A DNA stretch of 64,000 nucleotides from Lachnospiraceae bacterium (GCA_902363555.1 CABJAM010000009.1:109711-173710), one strand, 5' to 3'. Positions 51,683 to 60,038 are shown, counted from the stretch's first letter. Translations and numbers: made by a program. Notes: a model not told the origin generated them from the letters alone.

Positions 51683-52783
51683 ATGAAGAAAAAAGATGAA
51701 GTCTTAGAGGTTCAAAAATTAGAAATTGAAATCCAAGAAAAAGAAAGCATTATTAACGAGTATAAAAGAAAAATAGTACAGATTAATGACGATATTTTAT
51801 GGCATTTTAAGCTATATCACTTAATAGAAGAGAGGGGATATATAAGAGATGATGCAATATTACAATATCGCTTAATTTTAGATGCTGTAGAAAAGTTTAT
51901 TACTAATCAATCAGCTAGAGAAAGGTTCTCATTTTACGAGGAGCAATTACGAAATCAACTAAAAATCTTGGAAGTAGGAAAAAAAGGTGAGGAAGCTGTT
52001 TTTGAAGCGATGGAACTTTTAGGCTCTAGAATTAAATACTTAACAAATATACGGTTTAAATATAAAAATATTGACGTAGAAGTTGACCTTATCGTTATAG
52101 CTCCAACCGGTATTTTTTCCATAGAGATTAAAAATTGGAAGCATGATGCCGTATTGAATGATAAAGGTATATTAGAATCTAGGACAGATAAAAATAAGAA
52201 AACGAATATAATAGAGCAAATAAGAAGGCATGAAAATTGCATATATAGGATTCTTGTTGAGGACGAGACAGGGGTTAATCTCTGCAATAAAGATTTGAAA
52301 GTCTATTCTATTATATTATGGCAAAATTTAGATTCTAATTTAACGGACAATTTTAAAAGATTACCAGTTTGCTGTGTTAATGATTTAGAATATGAAATCG
52401 CAGATAGAAGTAAATATACATATGATTTTTCTGATATACAGATTGAAGAGATATATAATTTTTTATGCTGTAAAAAGGAAGGGGAAAGAAAATATGAGTT
52501 AAGAATTGCTGATGATTTTGTGGATAAGTTTATAGAGTGCGCTACTCTTGAACAAAATATAGAGTTAGAAAAAGTAGAAAATGAATTAAACCTGCTTTAC
52601 AATCGTAAAGAACGTCTGGAAGAGATAGCGTACAGGAAAAAATATCAACCAGTTAAATATTATGGAGGAAAGACTGTTGAGATGACAGGAAAGGCAGTTA
52701 AAAAAGTTGGAAAGGTAAGCCTAAAAGTCGCAAAAGTAGGACTTTATACAGCAGTAATAATCACTGAATTACTAGACAGTTAA
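51683..52783 (+). CDS. NERD-domain protein (nuclease-related)
   Basis: About 366 residues. N-terminal coiled coil (EVQKLEIEIQEKESIINEYKR), then the NERD domain (about residues 110-240) with VGKKGEEAVFEAM, IDVEVDLIVIAPTGIFSIEIKNW (the DxE...ExK-like set), and GKGILES. The C-terminal half has another coiled coil and a basic end, KKVGKVSLKVAKVG. ATG 51683 follows GAAGGTG. NERD proteins resemble restriction-like nucleases and are often in mobile elements; nuclease activity is plausible but not shown. DNA processing or defence are both possible. Confidence 0.8.
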   Translation: MKKKDEVLEVQKLEIEIQEKESIINEYKRKIVQINDDILWHFKLYHLIEERGYIRDDAILQYRLILDAVEKFITNQSARERFSFYEEQLRNQLKILEVGKKGEEAVFEAMELLGSRIKYLTNIRFKYKNIDVEVDLIVIAPTGIFSIEIKNWKHDAVLNDKGILESRTDKNKKTNIIEQIRRHENCIYRILVEDETGVNLCNKDLKVYSIILWQNLDSNLTDNFKRLPVCCVNDLEYEIADRSKYTYDFSDIQIEEIYNFLCCKKEGERKYELRIADDFVDKFIECATLEQNIELEKVENELNLLYNRKERLEEIAYRKKYQPVKYYGGKTVEMTGKAVKKVGKVSLKVAKVGLYTAVIITELLDS

Positions 52784-52897
52784 TTGTTTAATATGTAAAG
52801 GTAGAGTTGGAAAGTAAAGGCGATTATGGAACTAAAAAAGTAGTCACACATGCCAATGAAACAGATTGAATATTTGTAGAATGAGAGGTAAGGTTAA

Positions 52898-53278
52898 ATG
52901 TTAAAAAAACAGAGAACCATTAAGCCACAAATTGCAAAAGAGTATAATGACTTAGTTGATATGGTAGGCCGTCAGGAAGTAGTTATCTATATAGTGGATA
53001 ATGCCTACAAAGAGGTTGCAAAAAATGCAGTAAATACTGTATCAAAACGTAAGTATAAAAAAACAGGAATTAGTCTGGTTGCTTTTGCACTTATATTTAT
53101 GACAGGACCATTAGGATGGACGACTCTGATTAGTGCAAGTGTTGTGACATTAGCTTCTTTAAAAGATGACTTTAAAAAGTATAAGATTAAACCTAATAAA
53201 GAAAAAGAGCGAATTGAATTATACCTTAAACATGGGGATGATAAGTATGACCCTAAATATGATACTATTGTAGAATGA
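52898..53278 (+). CDS. small membrane-associated protein of the element
   Basis: 126 residues: a charged start (KKQRTIKPQIAKEYNDLVDMVG), a hydrophobic central segment GISLVAFALIFMTGPLGWTTLISASVVTLASL (two short helices), then a basic tail. GAGGTAAGG precedes the ATG. It lies 114 bases after the NERD gene. No family recognised; a membrane anchor or immunity-type partner is a guess. Confidence 0.65.
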   Translation: MLKKQRTIKPQIAKEYNDLVDMVGRQEVVIYIVDNAYKEVAKNAVNTVSKRKYKKTGISLVAFALIFMTGPLGWTTLISASVVTLASLKDDFKKYKIKPNKEKERIELYLKHGDDKYDPKYDTIVE

Positions 53279-53295
53279 AAATACAAATAAATCTT

Positions 53296-53316
53296 CCCGT
53301 AATCCCGTCCGCCCGT
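53296..53316. repeat. GC-rich 21-base site, copy 1 of 3
   Basis: CCCGTAAT followed by CCGTCCGCCCGT. Two more copies, in opposite orientations, lie at 59896-59916 and 59952-59972. It stands out in the AT-rich element. Confidence 0.75.
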
Positions 53317-53351
53317 CTCAAATATATATTATAAATATGATAACTTTTAAC

Positions 53352-53387
53352 AGCCCAATGCGTATCAAACGTATTGGGCTTATTTTT
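53352..53387 (+). terminator. terminator inside the element
   Basis: AGCCCAATGCGT and ACGTATTGGGCT form a stem, followed by TATTTTTTTA. It separates the membrane-protein gene from the DUF1643 gene. Confidence 0.75.
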
Positions 53388-53404
53388 TTAGGAGGTATAG
53401 ACAT

Positions 53405-53980
53405 ATGGAAAACACCGTAAAAGAAACAACAGTAATGGAGAAAATTGGAGTATTTGATGAAGTAGGGAAAAGCAGGTATGAGTTAACGATCGAGTACAAA
53501 GGCAGGGCAGGAAAGAAGGTATTGATAATCTGTAATAACCCGGCATCCAATGCAATAGAGCATTCGGATACAACTACAAATTACATTATGAATAATCTTT
53601 ATATGATGGGATATTCAACAATGACTATTTGCAATCTGTTTGCTAAGATCACCACAAAGTTACATCCATCCGAAATAACAGATAACACAGATAACATGAA
53701 ATACCTTGAAGAAGTTTTGGGAAGGGATTTTGATGATATCATCATTGGTTTTGGAAATACATTCAAAGGGAATAAAGTGGTGACGGGTGAAAAGGAAAAG
53801 CTGTATAAAATATTAAAACCGCATAAATCAAAACTGGTAGAGATAACGGATTCTGATGGAGTGTATCAGAAGTTAGAGACAATCCATCCTCTTTTTGCAG
53901 GCCAACGTTTTTCGGGAAAATGGAAGCTGATAAAGCACAATATACCTAAAGCTAAAAATGTAACCAAAGTAGGTGAATAA
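53405..53980 (+). CDS. DUF1643 family protein
   Basis: 191 residues. DUF1643 signature around KKVLIICNNPASNAIEHSDTTTN (about residues 38-60) and YSTMTICNLFAKITTKLHPSEI; the family commonly reads NPSxAD...DDxT there. AGGAGG precedes the ATG. DUF1643 proteins are widespread in phages and mobile elements without known activity; the fold resembles uracil-DNA glycosylase-like proteins by report, which I cannot check here. It overlaps the next frame closely and starts an operon of small genes. Confidence 0.78.
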   Translation: MENTVKETTVMEKIGVFDEVGKSRYELTIEYKGRAGKKVLIICNNPASNAIEHSDTTTNYIMNNLYMMGYSTMTICNLFAKITTKLHPSEITDNTDNMKYLEEVLGRDFDDIIIGFGNTFKGNKVVTGEKEKLYKILKPHKSKLVEITDSDGVYQKLETIHPLFAGQRFSGKWKLIKHNIPKAKNVTKVGE

Positions 53981-53981
53981 A

Positions 53982-54359
53982 ATGTTTTTAAAGATATATA
54001 CCAAGAGCCAGATGGTATTATTACGGAAGCTCAATAACTTTTTGGGGAAGTATATGATACCAGAAGAAGTTATGAGGAAAGCAGAACGGATTTTATATGA
54101 TAAAGCAATAGGCAAGTATGGGTTCATAGCCATATTTTTAAAACCTATTAAAAATGACGTGGTAGAAATCTTAGACATATTGGACTGCTATCCCAGGACA
54201 ATGGAATTTACAGATTACCTGACAAGGATAGAGATTAAGGACACTAAGTCGTGGATAGTCCGGGGGAATGACTGGTATATCGATAAAATGACCATAAAGG
54301 GGGAAGACAGTTGTGTTTGGGTTTTCTACTATATGCGGTTAAAGGATATATATAAGTAA
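53982..54359 (+). CDS. hypothetical protein of the element
   Basis: 125 residues, soluble, mixed helix and strand: KSQMVLLRKLNNFLGKYMIPEEVMRKAERILYD, later VEILDILDCYPRTMEFTDYLTR and GEDSCVWVFYYMRLKDIYK. ATG 53982 has AGGTGA five bases before it; GTG 53973 is an alternative. It is directly after the DUF1643 gene. No family recognised. Confidence 0.7.
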   Translation: MFLKIYTKSQMVLLRKLNNFLGKYMIPEEVMRKAERILYDKAIGKYGFIAIFLKPIKNDVVEILDILDCYPRTMEFTDYLTRIEIKDTKSWIVRGNDWYIDKMTIKGEDSCVWVFYYMRLKDIYK

Positions 54360-54374
54360 AGGGGGAGGCGTTCT

Positions 54375-54479
54375 ATGCATTATTATATTTTAGGCATCAT
54401 ATTAGGTATAGCGGTTATCAATATGGTTTTTATAAACCTGCAGGTGTGGGAGAAGGTGTATACAGAATATGGACGATAA
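54375..54479 (+). CDS. 34-residue membrane peptide
   Basis: ATG 54375 follows GGGGGAGG, a strong ribosome site. MHYYILGIILGIAVINMVFI forms one membrane helix, with a short charged end. It may be a small membrane protein of the element. Confidence 0.5.
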   Translation: MHYYILGIILGIAVINMVFINLQVWEKVYTEYGR

Positions 54480-54594
54480 AAAGATAAAGCTTGTAAAAGA
54501 AGGGATTATTCTAGTTACAGGTATTCTAAAAGTACTGGTTCAATTTCATGGGCAACAGGCCAGGAAGGAGGGGAAAGATAAATGCACAAAGTAA
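54469..54594 (+). CDS. 41-residue peptide overlapping its neighbours
   Basis: ATG 54469 overlaps the end of the membrane-peptide frame by 11 bases, and its TAA (54592-54594) lies inside the next gene. MDDKKIKLVKEGIILVTGIL then KVLVQFHGQQARKEGK: hydrophobic middle, basic end. AGAAGGTG ten bases upstream is a fair ribosome site. Confidence 0.4.
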   Translation: MDDKKIKLVKEGIILVTGILKVLVQFHGQQARKEGKDKCTK

Positions 54595-54959
54595 TTGCCA
54601 ATGCGAAAGCACTTGAAGACTGGTTAGAGAACAAAGAACATGAGCATACAAGCGAGGTCATTATCAGTTCTGGCGCGATCACATACATAAGAGATCAAGT
54701 ACAAATTATGGATAGCTGTTACGGTGAAGCCAGAGACATAGAAAGAGATTTGGGCGGGTATATGATATTGCTTTATGGAAAAGATGATGAAGTGCAAAAA
54801 GAACATGAAAAAATTCTGCACTATCATCACCTTCAAGATAACCAGTATGAATACAAAGAACACTATAAAGCCATAATCGGAAACGAAAGCATCAAAATCA
54901 GATTATACTTATGCTCGTCAGATTATGGTATTATATTGGTAAGTATAACAGAAAGTTGA
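54582..54959 (+). CDS. hypothetical protein of the element
   Basis: 125 residues, soluble: ALEDWLENKEHEHTSEVIIS, GEARDIERDLGGYMILLYGKDDEVQKEHEKILHYHHL, and a C-terminal run of strands IRLYLCSSDYGIILVSITES. AAGGAGGGG precedes the ATG. It is last of the rightward small-gene operon and meets the leftward gene 54963-55274 with three bases between. No family recognised. Confidence 0.7.
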   Translation: MHKVIANAKALEDWLENKEHEHTSEVIISSGAITYIRDQVQIMDSCYGEARDIERDLGGYMILLYGKDDEVQKEHEKILHYHHLQDNQYEYKEHYKAIIGNESIKIRLYLCSSDYGIILVSITES

Positions 54960-54962
54960 GTT

Positions 54963-55274
54963 TTAAATATTTTCCCGCTGTTTAAACAGATTATAGCCAC
55001 CTTGCAAATCTATAACAAACGTTTCAATGCCTAATCCAAGAAGTTCTTTCGTTTCAGATTCTTGACTGCCCCATCTTTGACCGTCTATAGAAATAGGGTC
55101 ACAATCATAATGGAGTTCCTCATCTGCACCCAGATGAACAAGTAGCTGCATGGTCTTGATTGCTCCAAAATCAAGGGATTTGAGATATTCCTCTAGTCTT
55201 CTATGATTGCCAGTTTTTGCTATGCCTATTGCGGTTTCGACATTGGCAAAATAAGTTTGATTAATGGTCGTCAT
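54963..55274 (-). CDS. hypothetical protein of the element
   Basis: 103 residues: TYFANVETAIGIAKTGNHRRLEEYLKSLDFGAIKTMQLLVHLGADEELHYD, then a strand-rich end GLGIETFVIDLQGGYNLF. AAAGGAGG precedes the ATG on the minus strand. It is leftward, like the winged-helix-type gene upstream of it. No family recognised. Confidence 0.65.
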   Translation of the reverse strand: MTTINQTYFANVETAIGIAKTGNHRRLEEYLKSLDFGAIKTMQLLVHLGADEELHYDCDPISIDGQRWGSQESETKELLGLGIETFVIDLQGGYNLFKQRENI

Positions 55275-55401
55275 AAAAATGCCTCCTTTATAATTTTGTG
55301 GGTATTATATATCTTTGCGATGGATGATGTAAGGGATATATTTGTATGCTACCCTTAGCTATGTAGTGTATATATAACCATTGACATACTATCTTAAAAT
55401 A

Positions 55402-56031
55402 TTAATAATCGAAACGCTTGTATTGATTAATAAGCCTATCGATAGTGCGTTTTATTTCAGATAAGGGAACTGTATCATCATCTTCCTTAACCTCATATAT
55501 TGTATCATCAAACTCCTCAACTTCATATTCCTCGACATCATACTCATCATCTTCCCCGATTTCACTATCGTCAACGTAATCACTATCATTTTTGTCATTA
55601 TCAGGGTCAAATTCAATTCTATTCTTGTCTTTATACAGGCAAATTAATACATCGCCAAGGGCAATAGCTTTAAAAGATTTCTTTCTAAATTCTTCATTCA
55701 GACAAGAAGCTATTTGCGGACAATAACATGATTGGGATATCGAGTAGCAAATATAATTATTTATATCAAGTAGTTCTATCTTTGGCGCTTCAAGAAGAGA
55801 TTTAAGGGGAGAATAGATATATTCTCCCTTAGCCCCTTTTTTGGGGATAAGGTCATTTTTAACCATTATACGTCGGATTGAAGACACAGAGTAAACGGTT
55901 TCATTTTCCTTTTGCAGTTCAGTATTAACCCGATTTTGTACAACGTTTAACCGGATAGTCTTCTTGTTTTTTTGATGATCGTCAATCATATTTTTAATCA
56001 CACGATTAGCAATTTCACTTTTTCTGTTCAT
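55402..56031 (-). CDS. probable element regulator with winged-helix-like start and acidic tail
   Basis: 209 residues. The N-terminal 70 residues look like a winged helix (LNVVQNRVNTELQKENETVYSVSSIRRIMVKNDLI). A middle region follows with three cysteines (CYCPQIASC), then a very acidic tract, DDEYDVEEYEVEEFDDTIYEV, before a helical end. AAAAGGAGG precedes the ATG. It is divergent from the helicase operon across a palindrome-rich region, so it is the best candidate for the element's switch regulator. The acidic tract could mimic DNA or be a flexible linker. No known family. Confidence 0.65.
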   Translation of the reverse strand: MNRKSEIANRVIKNMIDDHQKNKKTIRLNVVQNRVNTELQKENETVYSVSSIRRIMVKNDLIPKKGAKGEYIYSPLKSLLEAPKIELLDINNYICYSISQSCYCPQIASCLNEEFRKKSFKAIALGDVLICLYKDKNRIEFDPDNDKNDSDYVDDSEIGEDDEYDVEEYEVEEFDDTIYEVKEDDDTVPLSEIKRTIDRLINQYKRFDY

Positions 56032-56071
56032 TTCAATAAACCTCCTTTTATTAATAGTTCAAAACTGAAAA

Positions 56072-56251
56072 GTCATTTGACCTAAGGATATCCTAGCACA
56101 CAATGACAAAAAGTCAATAATAAGTGATAAAATATCATTTTTCTACGGGCAAACAAGGCCGAAATGCCTTTTTTAAATGATAAGATAAATGTAGCAAAAC
56201 CCTTGAAAATAATGGATTTTTATGTAAAATAGACATCAACAAAACGTTTTG
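56072..56251. promoter_or_regulatory. divergent control region with promoter and palindromic operators
   Basis: Palindromes GTCATTTGAC (56072-56081), TGACAAAAAGTCA (56104-56116), TGATAAAATATCA (56125-56137) and the perfect CAAAACGTTTTG (56240-56251). A promoter TTGAAA (56203), 16 bases, TAAAAT (56225) reads toward the helicase genes; its start point would lie just before the last palindrome, a classic operator position. Confidence 0.6.
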
Positions 56252-56279
56252 ATTATGAAATGAAAAGGAGATGAAAGAT

Positions 56280-56690
56280 ATGAACTTAAAAAAAGTAACA
56301 GCCCCTGCGCATAAGGCAATCAATCGAAGAAACAATCGTAAAGGTGTTTTAACGATTGTAAAAAAACAGGGAAGTAGCCATTGCATTATTTTCAGTGTGC
56401 AACTGGCCGAAGAACTTGACTTAGAAGACAGGGTGGTTGTTGGCTTTGATAAGGAAGATGAGAAGATATTCTTAGCAAAAAAGTTGCCAGGGATTACCCA
56501 TGACGGTTACGAGTTAAAGTGCCGGATGTCTAAGGGTAAATGTATCAAAAAGGTAATATACAGTGCATCGTTGGTAAGAGAAATTATAGAGACATTACAC
56601 TTGGATTTTTCCAAGAAGACATCAGTGACTCTATATGACCTTGAGCTTGACGATGAAGCTGGATATAAAATAGCCGGTATAGGGAGGTGA
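56280..56690 (+). CDS. small DNA-binding-like protein preceding the helicase
   Basis: 136 residues, basic at the start (KKVTAPAHKAINRRNNRKG), then two blocks resembling AbrB/SpoVT-type strands: KKQGSSHCIIFSVQLAEELDLEDRVVVGFD and KKVIYSASLVREIIETLHLDFSKKTSVTLYD. The pattern of a strand, a helix beginning with S and ending in L, then a second strand fits a tandem swapped-hairpin DNA-binding fold. ATG 56280 has AAGGAG nine bases before it. It is the first gene of the helicase-integrase operon, eight bases before the helicase gene, so a replication or excision accessory role is possible. Confidence 0.65.
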   Translation: MNLKKVTAPAHKAINRRNNRKGVLTIVKKQGSSHCIIFSVQLAEELDLEDRVVVGFDKEDEKIFLAKKLPGITHDGYELKCRMSKGKCIKKVIYSASLVREIIETLHLDFSKKTSVTLYDLELDDEAGYKIAGIGR

Positions 56691-56698
56691 GGTGAAAT

Positions 56699-58552
56699 AT
56701 GATACAGGAAGCTAAAGTTGCATTATCAAAGGAAGAAAACGTTAATCGTGTCTTACATACTGACGTTGAAATTAAAGATGGACAATATGGTATGTGGAAA
56801 CGAACGAAAGATAAAAATATTTATATCCCACTGGGGGCAGCAGTAACTGTCGAGAAGATTGTGATAGACATTGATACAGCAGAACAGATTCTATACCTTA
56901 AGAGCCATGCTGTGAACGGACATCCGATTTCCATGAAGATAAGCAGGGAAGACCTGACGGAAGCGGGAGTCTTAAGCCTTGTTAAATATGGTCTTCAGGT
57001 TGACAAAAGGAGTGCTCCATATCTGGTGCATATCATCGAAAATCAGGAAGTAGATGCACCTATTTCCTATTGCCACCACAACTTGGGTTTTGGGAGGACA
57101 GAGGACGGTGGATTAATATTTAAAGGATTGAATGGACTTGTATACAAAGACGATAAAACTGAGTCCATATCTGAATATGAGGGTTCGCTGGAAATAAAAC
57201 CGAAAGGTAGCTTCAAGGAATGGAAAAGGATGATAGAGGAGCAGGTGCTGGGCCGGGCCCCGTTAGAAATAATGATAGCAGCAGGGGTTGCAGGAGTTTT
57301 AGTAGATTTTATGAATATGACAGTTAACATTGAAAATCTACTCATCCACAATATTGGCGAGTCTAGCACCGGTAAGACAACTGCAGGAATGTTGATGATA
57401 AGCTGTGGAAGTTCACCGGATATAATGGGGAGAGGTATGGCGTTCAACTTCGCAGACACGCAAAATGCTTTGATAAGCAGTTTTCATTCATCATATCCGG
57501 CATTGGCAGATGAAGGGAGTCTGGTGCGTTACAATCCTACATCACTGCTTTATAATCTCAGTCAAGGACGTGAGAAAAAGAGGCTTAATAGTTCCATGAA
57601 AGTTTCGGATACAAATGTGTTTCATACAGCGATCGTCTTCACTTCCGAAAAGTCGCTTCTTGGACTGGCCGATGAGAATACAGGGCTGCTTGTAAGGAAT
57701 ATAGAGTTTGACGGGGTGCAATGGACAGAATCTTCAGAGCAAGCGGACCGGATAAAAGAGACGGTGAAAAACAACTATGGTTTTCTTGTGCCCATGATGG
57801 CTGAGGTGATATTGAAAAAGGTTGCAGATTCTGAGGAAGAGGAAATCTTTGAGCAATATTACTATTATTGCGAAGAGTTAGTCAAACGGGCAAAAGAAAG
57901 GAATACGTACAATTCTTTAACTGAAAGGGGGGCAAAACAAAGTGCTTTAATTCTTTTAAGTGCGTATATGGTAAAAGAGTATCTGGATATACAACTGAGT
58001 ATAGATTCTATCATGGACACATTAGAACAGTATTCGTTAATTGAAGACCCCGGAAAGGTAGACATAGGACTGCGTGCAATGGAATTTTTAAGACAATATG
58101 TTGAGGGAAATCGTGCCAAGTTCGTTCCTTCAATAGATGGCATAGACAACATGCGGGAGTGCTGGGGGAGAATCAAAGAAAGTAAATATTTTGAATATGA
58201 GGACGGCACGTATTCACGGACAAGCTTACATATTCAGGCGATCTATTTCGATAAGATAATGAGGGAAGGAAAATTCCCGGAGAGTAAAGTGGTTTTAAGG
58301 AGGCTGCGAGAATTAAAAATATTAGATTCTGAGAAGGATAGGTTTGTATCTAAAATCCGATTGTCATCAGACGTTGGAACTGTATCTGGTTATATTCTCC
58401 GCTTAAAAGAAGGGGAGTGGGAAAGAAGCGATGAAGAAAAATCTTTTGAAGATAAGGAACCCGGGAAAGATAAGCAGTCAAATAGCCGGGAAGTGAAGCA
58501 GAGTATTAGTAAGTCCGTAAGAAAAGCAGCCGTAACACCAACTAAAAAGTAA
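56699..58552 (+). CDS. DUF927-type helicase/primase protein
   Basis: 617 residues. The DUF927 ATPase core starts about residue 160: EWKRMIEEQVLGRAPLEIMIAAG, Walker A GESSTGKTT (about residue 220), FNFADTQNALISSFHSSYPALADEGS with the acidic Walker B-like DEG, and LLYNLSQGREKKRLNSSMKV. Such proteins unwind or prime DNA in satellites and integrative elements. The C-terminal 40 residues are Lys/Ser/Glu-rich and probably disordered. GGAGGTGAGG precedes the ATG. No separate primase or replication initiator is visible, so this is the likely replication protein. Confidence 0.85.
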   Translation: MIQEAKVALSKEENVNRVLHTDVEIKDGQYGMWKRTKDKNIYIPLGAAVTVEKIVIDIDTAEQILYLKSHAVNGHPISMKISREDLTEAGVLSLVKYGLQVDKRSAPYLVHIIENQEVDAPISYCHHNLGFGRTEDGGLIFKGLNGLVYKDDKTESISEYEGSLEIKPKGSFKEWKRMIEEQVLGRAPLEIMIAAGVAGVLVDFMNMTVNIENLLIHNIGESSTGKTTAGMLMISCGSSPDIMGRGMAFNFADTQNALISSFHSSYPALADEGSLVRYNPTSLLYNLSQGREKKRLNSSMKVSDTNVFHTAIVFTSEKSLLGLADENTGLLVRNIEFDGVQWTESSEQADRIKETVKNNYGFLVPMMAEVILKKVADSEEEEIFEQYYYYCEELVKRAKERNTYNSLTERGAKQSALILLSAYMVKEYLDIQLSIDSIMDTLEQYSLIEDPGKVDIGLRAMEFLRQYVEGNRAKFVPSIDGIDNMRECWGRIKESKYFEYEDGTYSRTSLHIQAIYFDKIMREGKFPESKVVLRRLRELKILDSEKDRFVSKIRLSSDVGTVSGYILRLKEGEWERSDEEKSFEDKEPGKDKQSNSREVKQSISKSVRKAAVTPTKK

Positions 58553-58562
58553 GTAAAAATAT

Positions 58563-58599
58563 TTCCGGGGTAGAAGGATTGATTATCTCTACCCCGGAA
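58563..58599 (+). promoter_or_regulatory. perfect hairpin between helicase and integrase genes
   Basis: TTCCGGGGTAGA (58563-58574) and TCTACCCCGGAA (58588-58599), 13-base loop, no T-run. It ends just before the integrase ribosome site (AGAAGG), so it may modulate integrase translation or mRNA stability rather than end transcription. Confidence 0.6.
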
Positions 58600-58617
58600 A
58601 AGAAAGAAGGTAATAAG

Positions 58618-59799
58618 ATGAACAATAAAGGTAAAATCGCTGGAAGAGTACGACCCCGACCAAATAAAGATAATGTTTCATACTATGATATCATATTAGA
58701 GTTAGGAAGAGACCCTATAACGCAAAAACGGAAACAGATGAGATACAGGGTTGATACAACAAGTCTTGAAGAGGCAAAGAAACAATTAGTGCTGAAACAA
58801 GCGGAGTTAATAGAAGGTAAGCTGGTGGAGCCTTCTAAGATAACGGTCGGGGAATTTTTGAAGGAGAATTATGAGATGCATGTAAACGTGGATGGTATAT
58901 CCGAATCCACACAAAAAGATTATTTATTTGTGCTTAATACTTATCTGATACCTACCTTTGGGCGTATACAATTACAGAAACTCAGTTATGCATTGATCCA
59001 GAGAACCTATAATCAATGGAGGGTAGAATCGCCAAATCGGAAGAAACCTTTAGCAGTAGAGTCGATCAAGCATATAAACAGAGTTTTTAAAGCCGCTTTG
59101 AATAATGCCTGTAAGTTAGGATATATAAAAGATAATCCAACCACACAAGTAAAAATAGGGAAGGACGCTAAGCGTAAAGACCTGGACGTTTATACAGTAC
59201 AAGAAATCAGGGAACTTCAAACGGCTGTAAAAGGAACGGATATGGAGCTTCCGGTCGCATTACTTTTTGACTGCTTAATGCGTAGAGGTGAATTATTAGG
59301 CTTGAGATACTGTGATATTGATTTTGAGAACGGTATTGTAAAAATACAACATTCATGGGTTGAAGCATATGATAATAAACCTGTCCTTAAGGACTGTAAA
59401 TCTGATTCATCTGAAAGGGAGATGATCGTTACAAAGAAGACAATGGAGCTTTTAAGAAAGCAAATGAAGAAACATAAAGAAAATTGTTTAAAGTATGGCA
59501 GAGCATTTAAGATAACAGATTTTGTTATCTGCAAAGAAAATGGAGAACCATTTTTGCCACATAGCCTTACACAAAAGTGGGCGAGAACATTAAAAAAATA
59601 TGGTATCAGGCATCTTAAACTCCATGCAACAAGACATAGTGCCATATCTATGCTCCTAAGTGAAGGTGTTCCATTACATATGGTACAGGCAAGAGCCGGA
59701 CATAAGAATCCAGAAATCACCCTGTCTGTATATTCTCATGTGGCGAAAGATAAACAAGCAAGGGTGGCTGAGGAACTGGAAAGACTGTTAATATCGTGA
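58618..59799 (+). CDS. tyrosine integrase of the element
   Basis: Catalyses site-specific insertion into and excision from tRNA-Lys. 393 residues: N-terminal arm-binding domain (KIAGRVRPRPNKDNVSYYDIILELG..., about 1-60), SAM-like core-binding domain (about 68-170), catalytic domain with Arg in CLMRRGELLGLRY (about 222), Lys in CKSDSSERE, HATRH (about 336-340), GHKNPEIT and nucleophile Tyr in VYSH (about 371). ATG 58618 follows AGAAGG; a TTG at 58579 is less likely. It lies 330 bases inside attR. No separate excisionase gene is recognised. Confidence 0.95.
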   Translation: MNNKGKIAGRVRPRPNKDNVSYYDIILELGRDPITQKRKQMRYRVDTTSLEEAKKQLVLKQAELIEGKLVEPSKITVGEFLKENYEMHVNVDGISESTQKDYLFVLNTYLIPTFGRIQLQKLSYALIQRTYNQWRVESPNRKKPLAVESIKHINRVFKAALNNACKLGYIKDNPTTQVKIGKDAKRKDLDVYTVQEIRELQTAVKGTDMELPVALLFDCLMRRGELLGLRYCDIDFENGIVKIQHSWVEAYDNKPVLKDCKSDSSEREMIVTKKTMELLRKQMKKHKENCLKYGRAFKITDFVICKENGEPFLPHSLTQKWARTLKKYGIRHLKLHATRHSAISMLLSEGVPLHMVQARAGHKNPEITLSVYSHVAKDKQARVAEELERLLIS

Positions 59800-59895
59800 T
59801 AATTGATATTAAGTGACTACCAGATTATAATACTGGTGTACGCTCAATTAATGCGGCCATAGTTTGCTGGGCGTGGAACTCTCTTGCAGAGAAAA

Positions 59896-59972
59896 CCCGT
59901 AAAACCGTCCGCCCGTCAAATTTGTGCCAGGAAATTTAGTAGAAATACCTAACGGGCGGACGGGAATACGGG
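59896..59972. repeat. GC-rich 21-base sites, inverted pair (copies 2 and 3)
   Basis: CCCGTAAAA-CCGTCCGCCCGT at 59896-59916 and its inverse, ending CGGGAATACGGG, at 59952-59972 with 35 bases between. They could form a hairpin with 18-19 of 21 positions paired. They share CCGTCCGCCCGT exactly with copy 1 at 53296. They lie in the gap between integrase and attR, which has no gene. Confidence 0.75.
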
Positions 59973-60030
59973 GATTTCTCGAACGAGAGTGGAACGACCT
60001 TAAAGTTTATTTAGAGGGTAGGGGGCGGAA

Positions 60031-60038
60031 TTGGAGGC
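60031..60038. repeat. TTGGAGGC site near attR
   Basis: Part of GGAATTGGAGGCGA (60028-60041), matching the repeated sites near attL at 50331-50361; same orientation. Confidence 0.55.

Noticed and set aside
52797..52897. Extra small gene between NERD and membrane protein genes
   Set aside because: Only very short frames with early stops; no start with a ribosome site.
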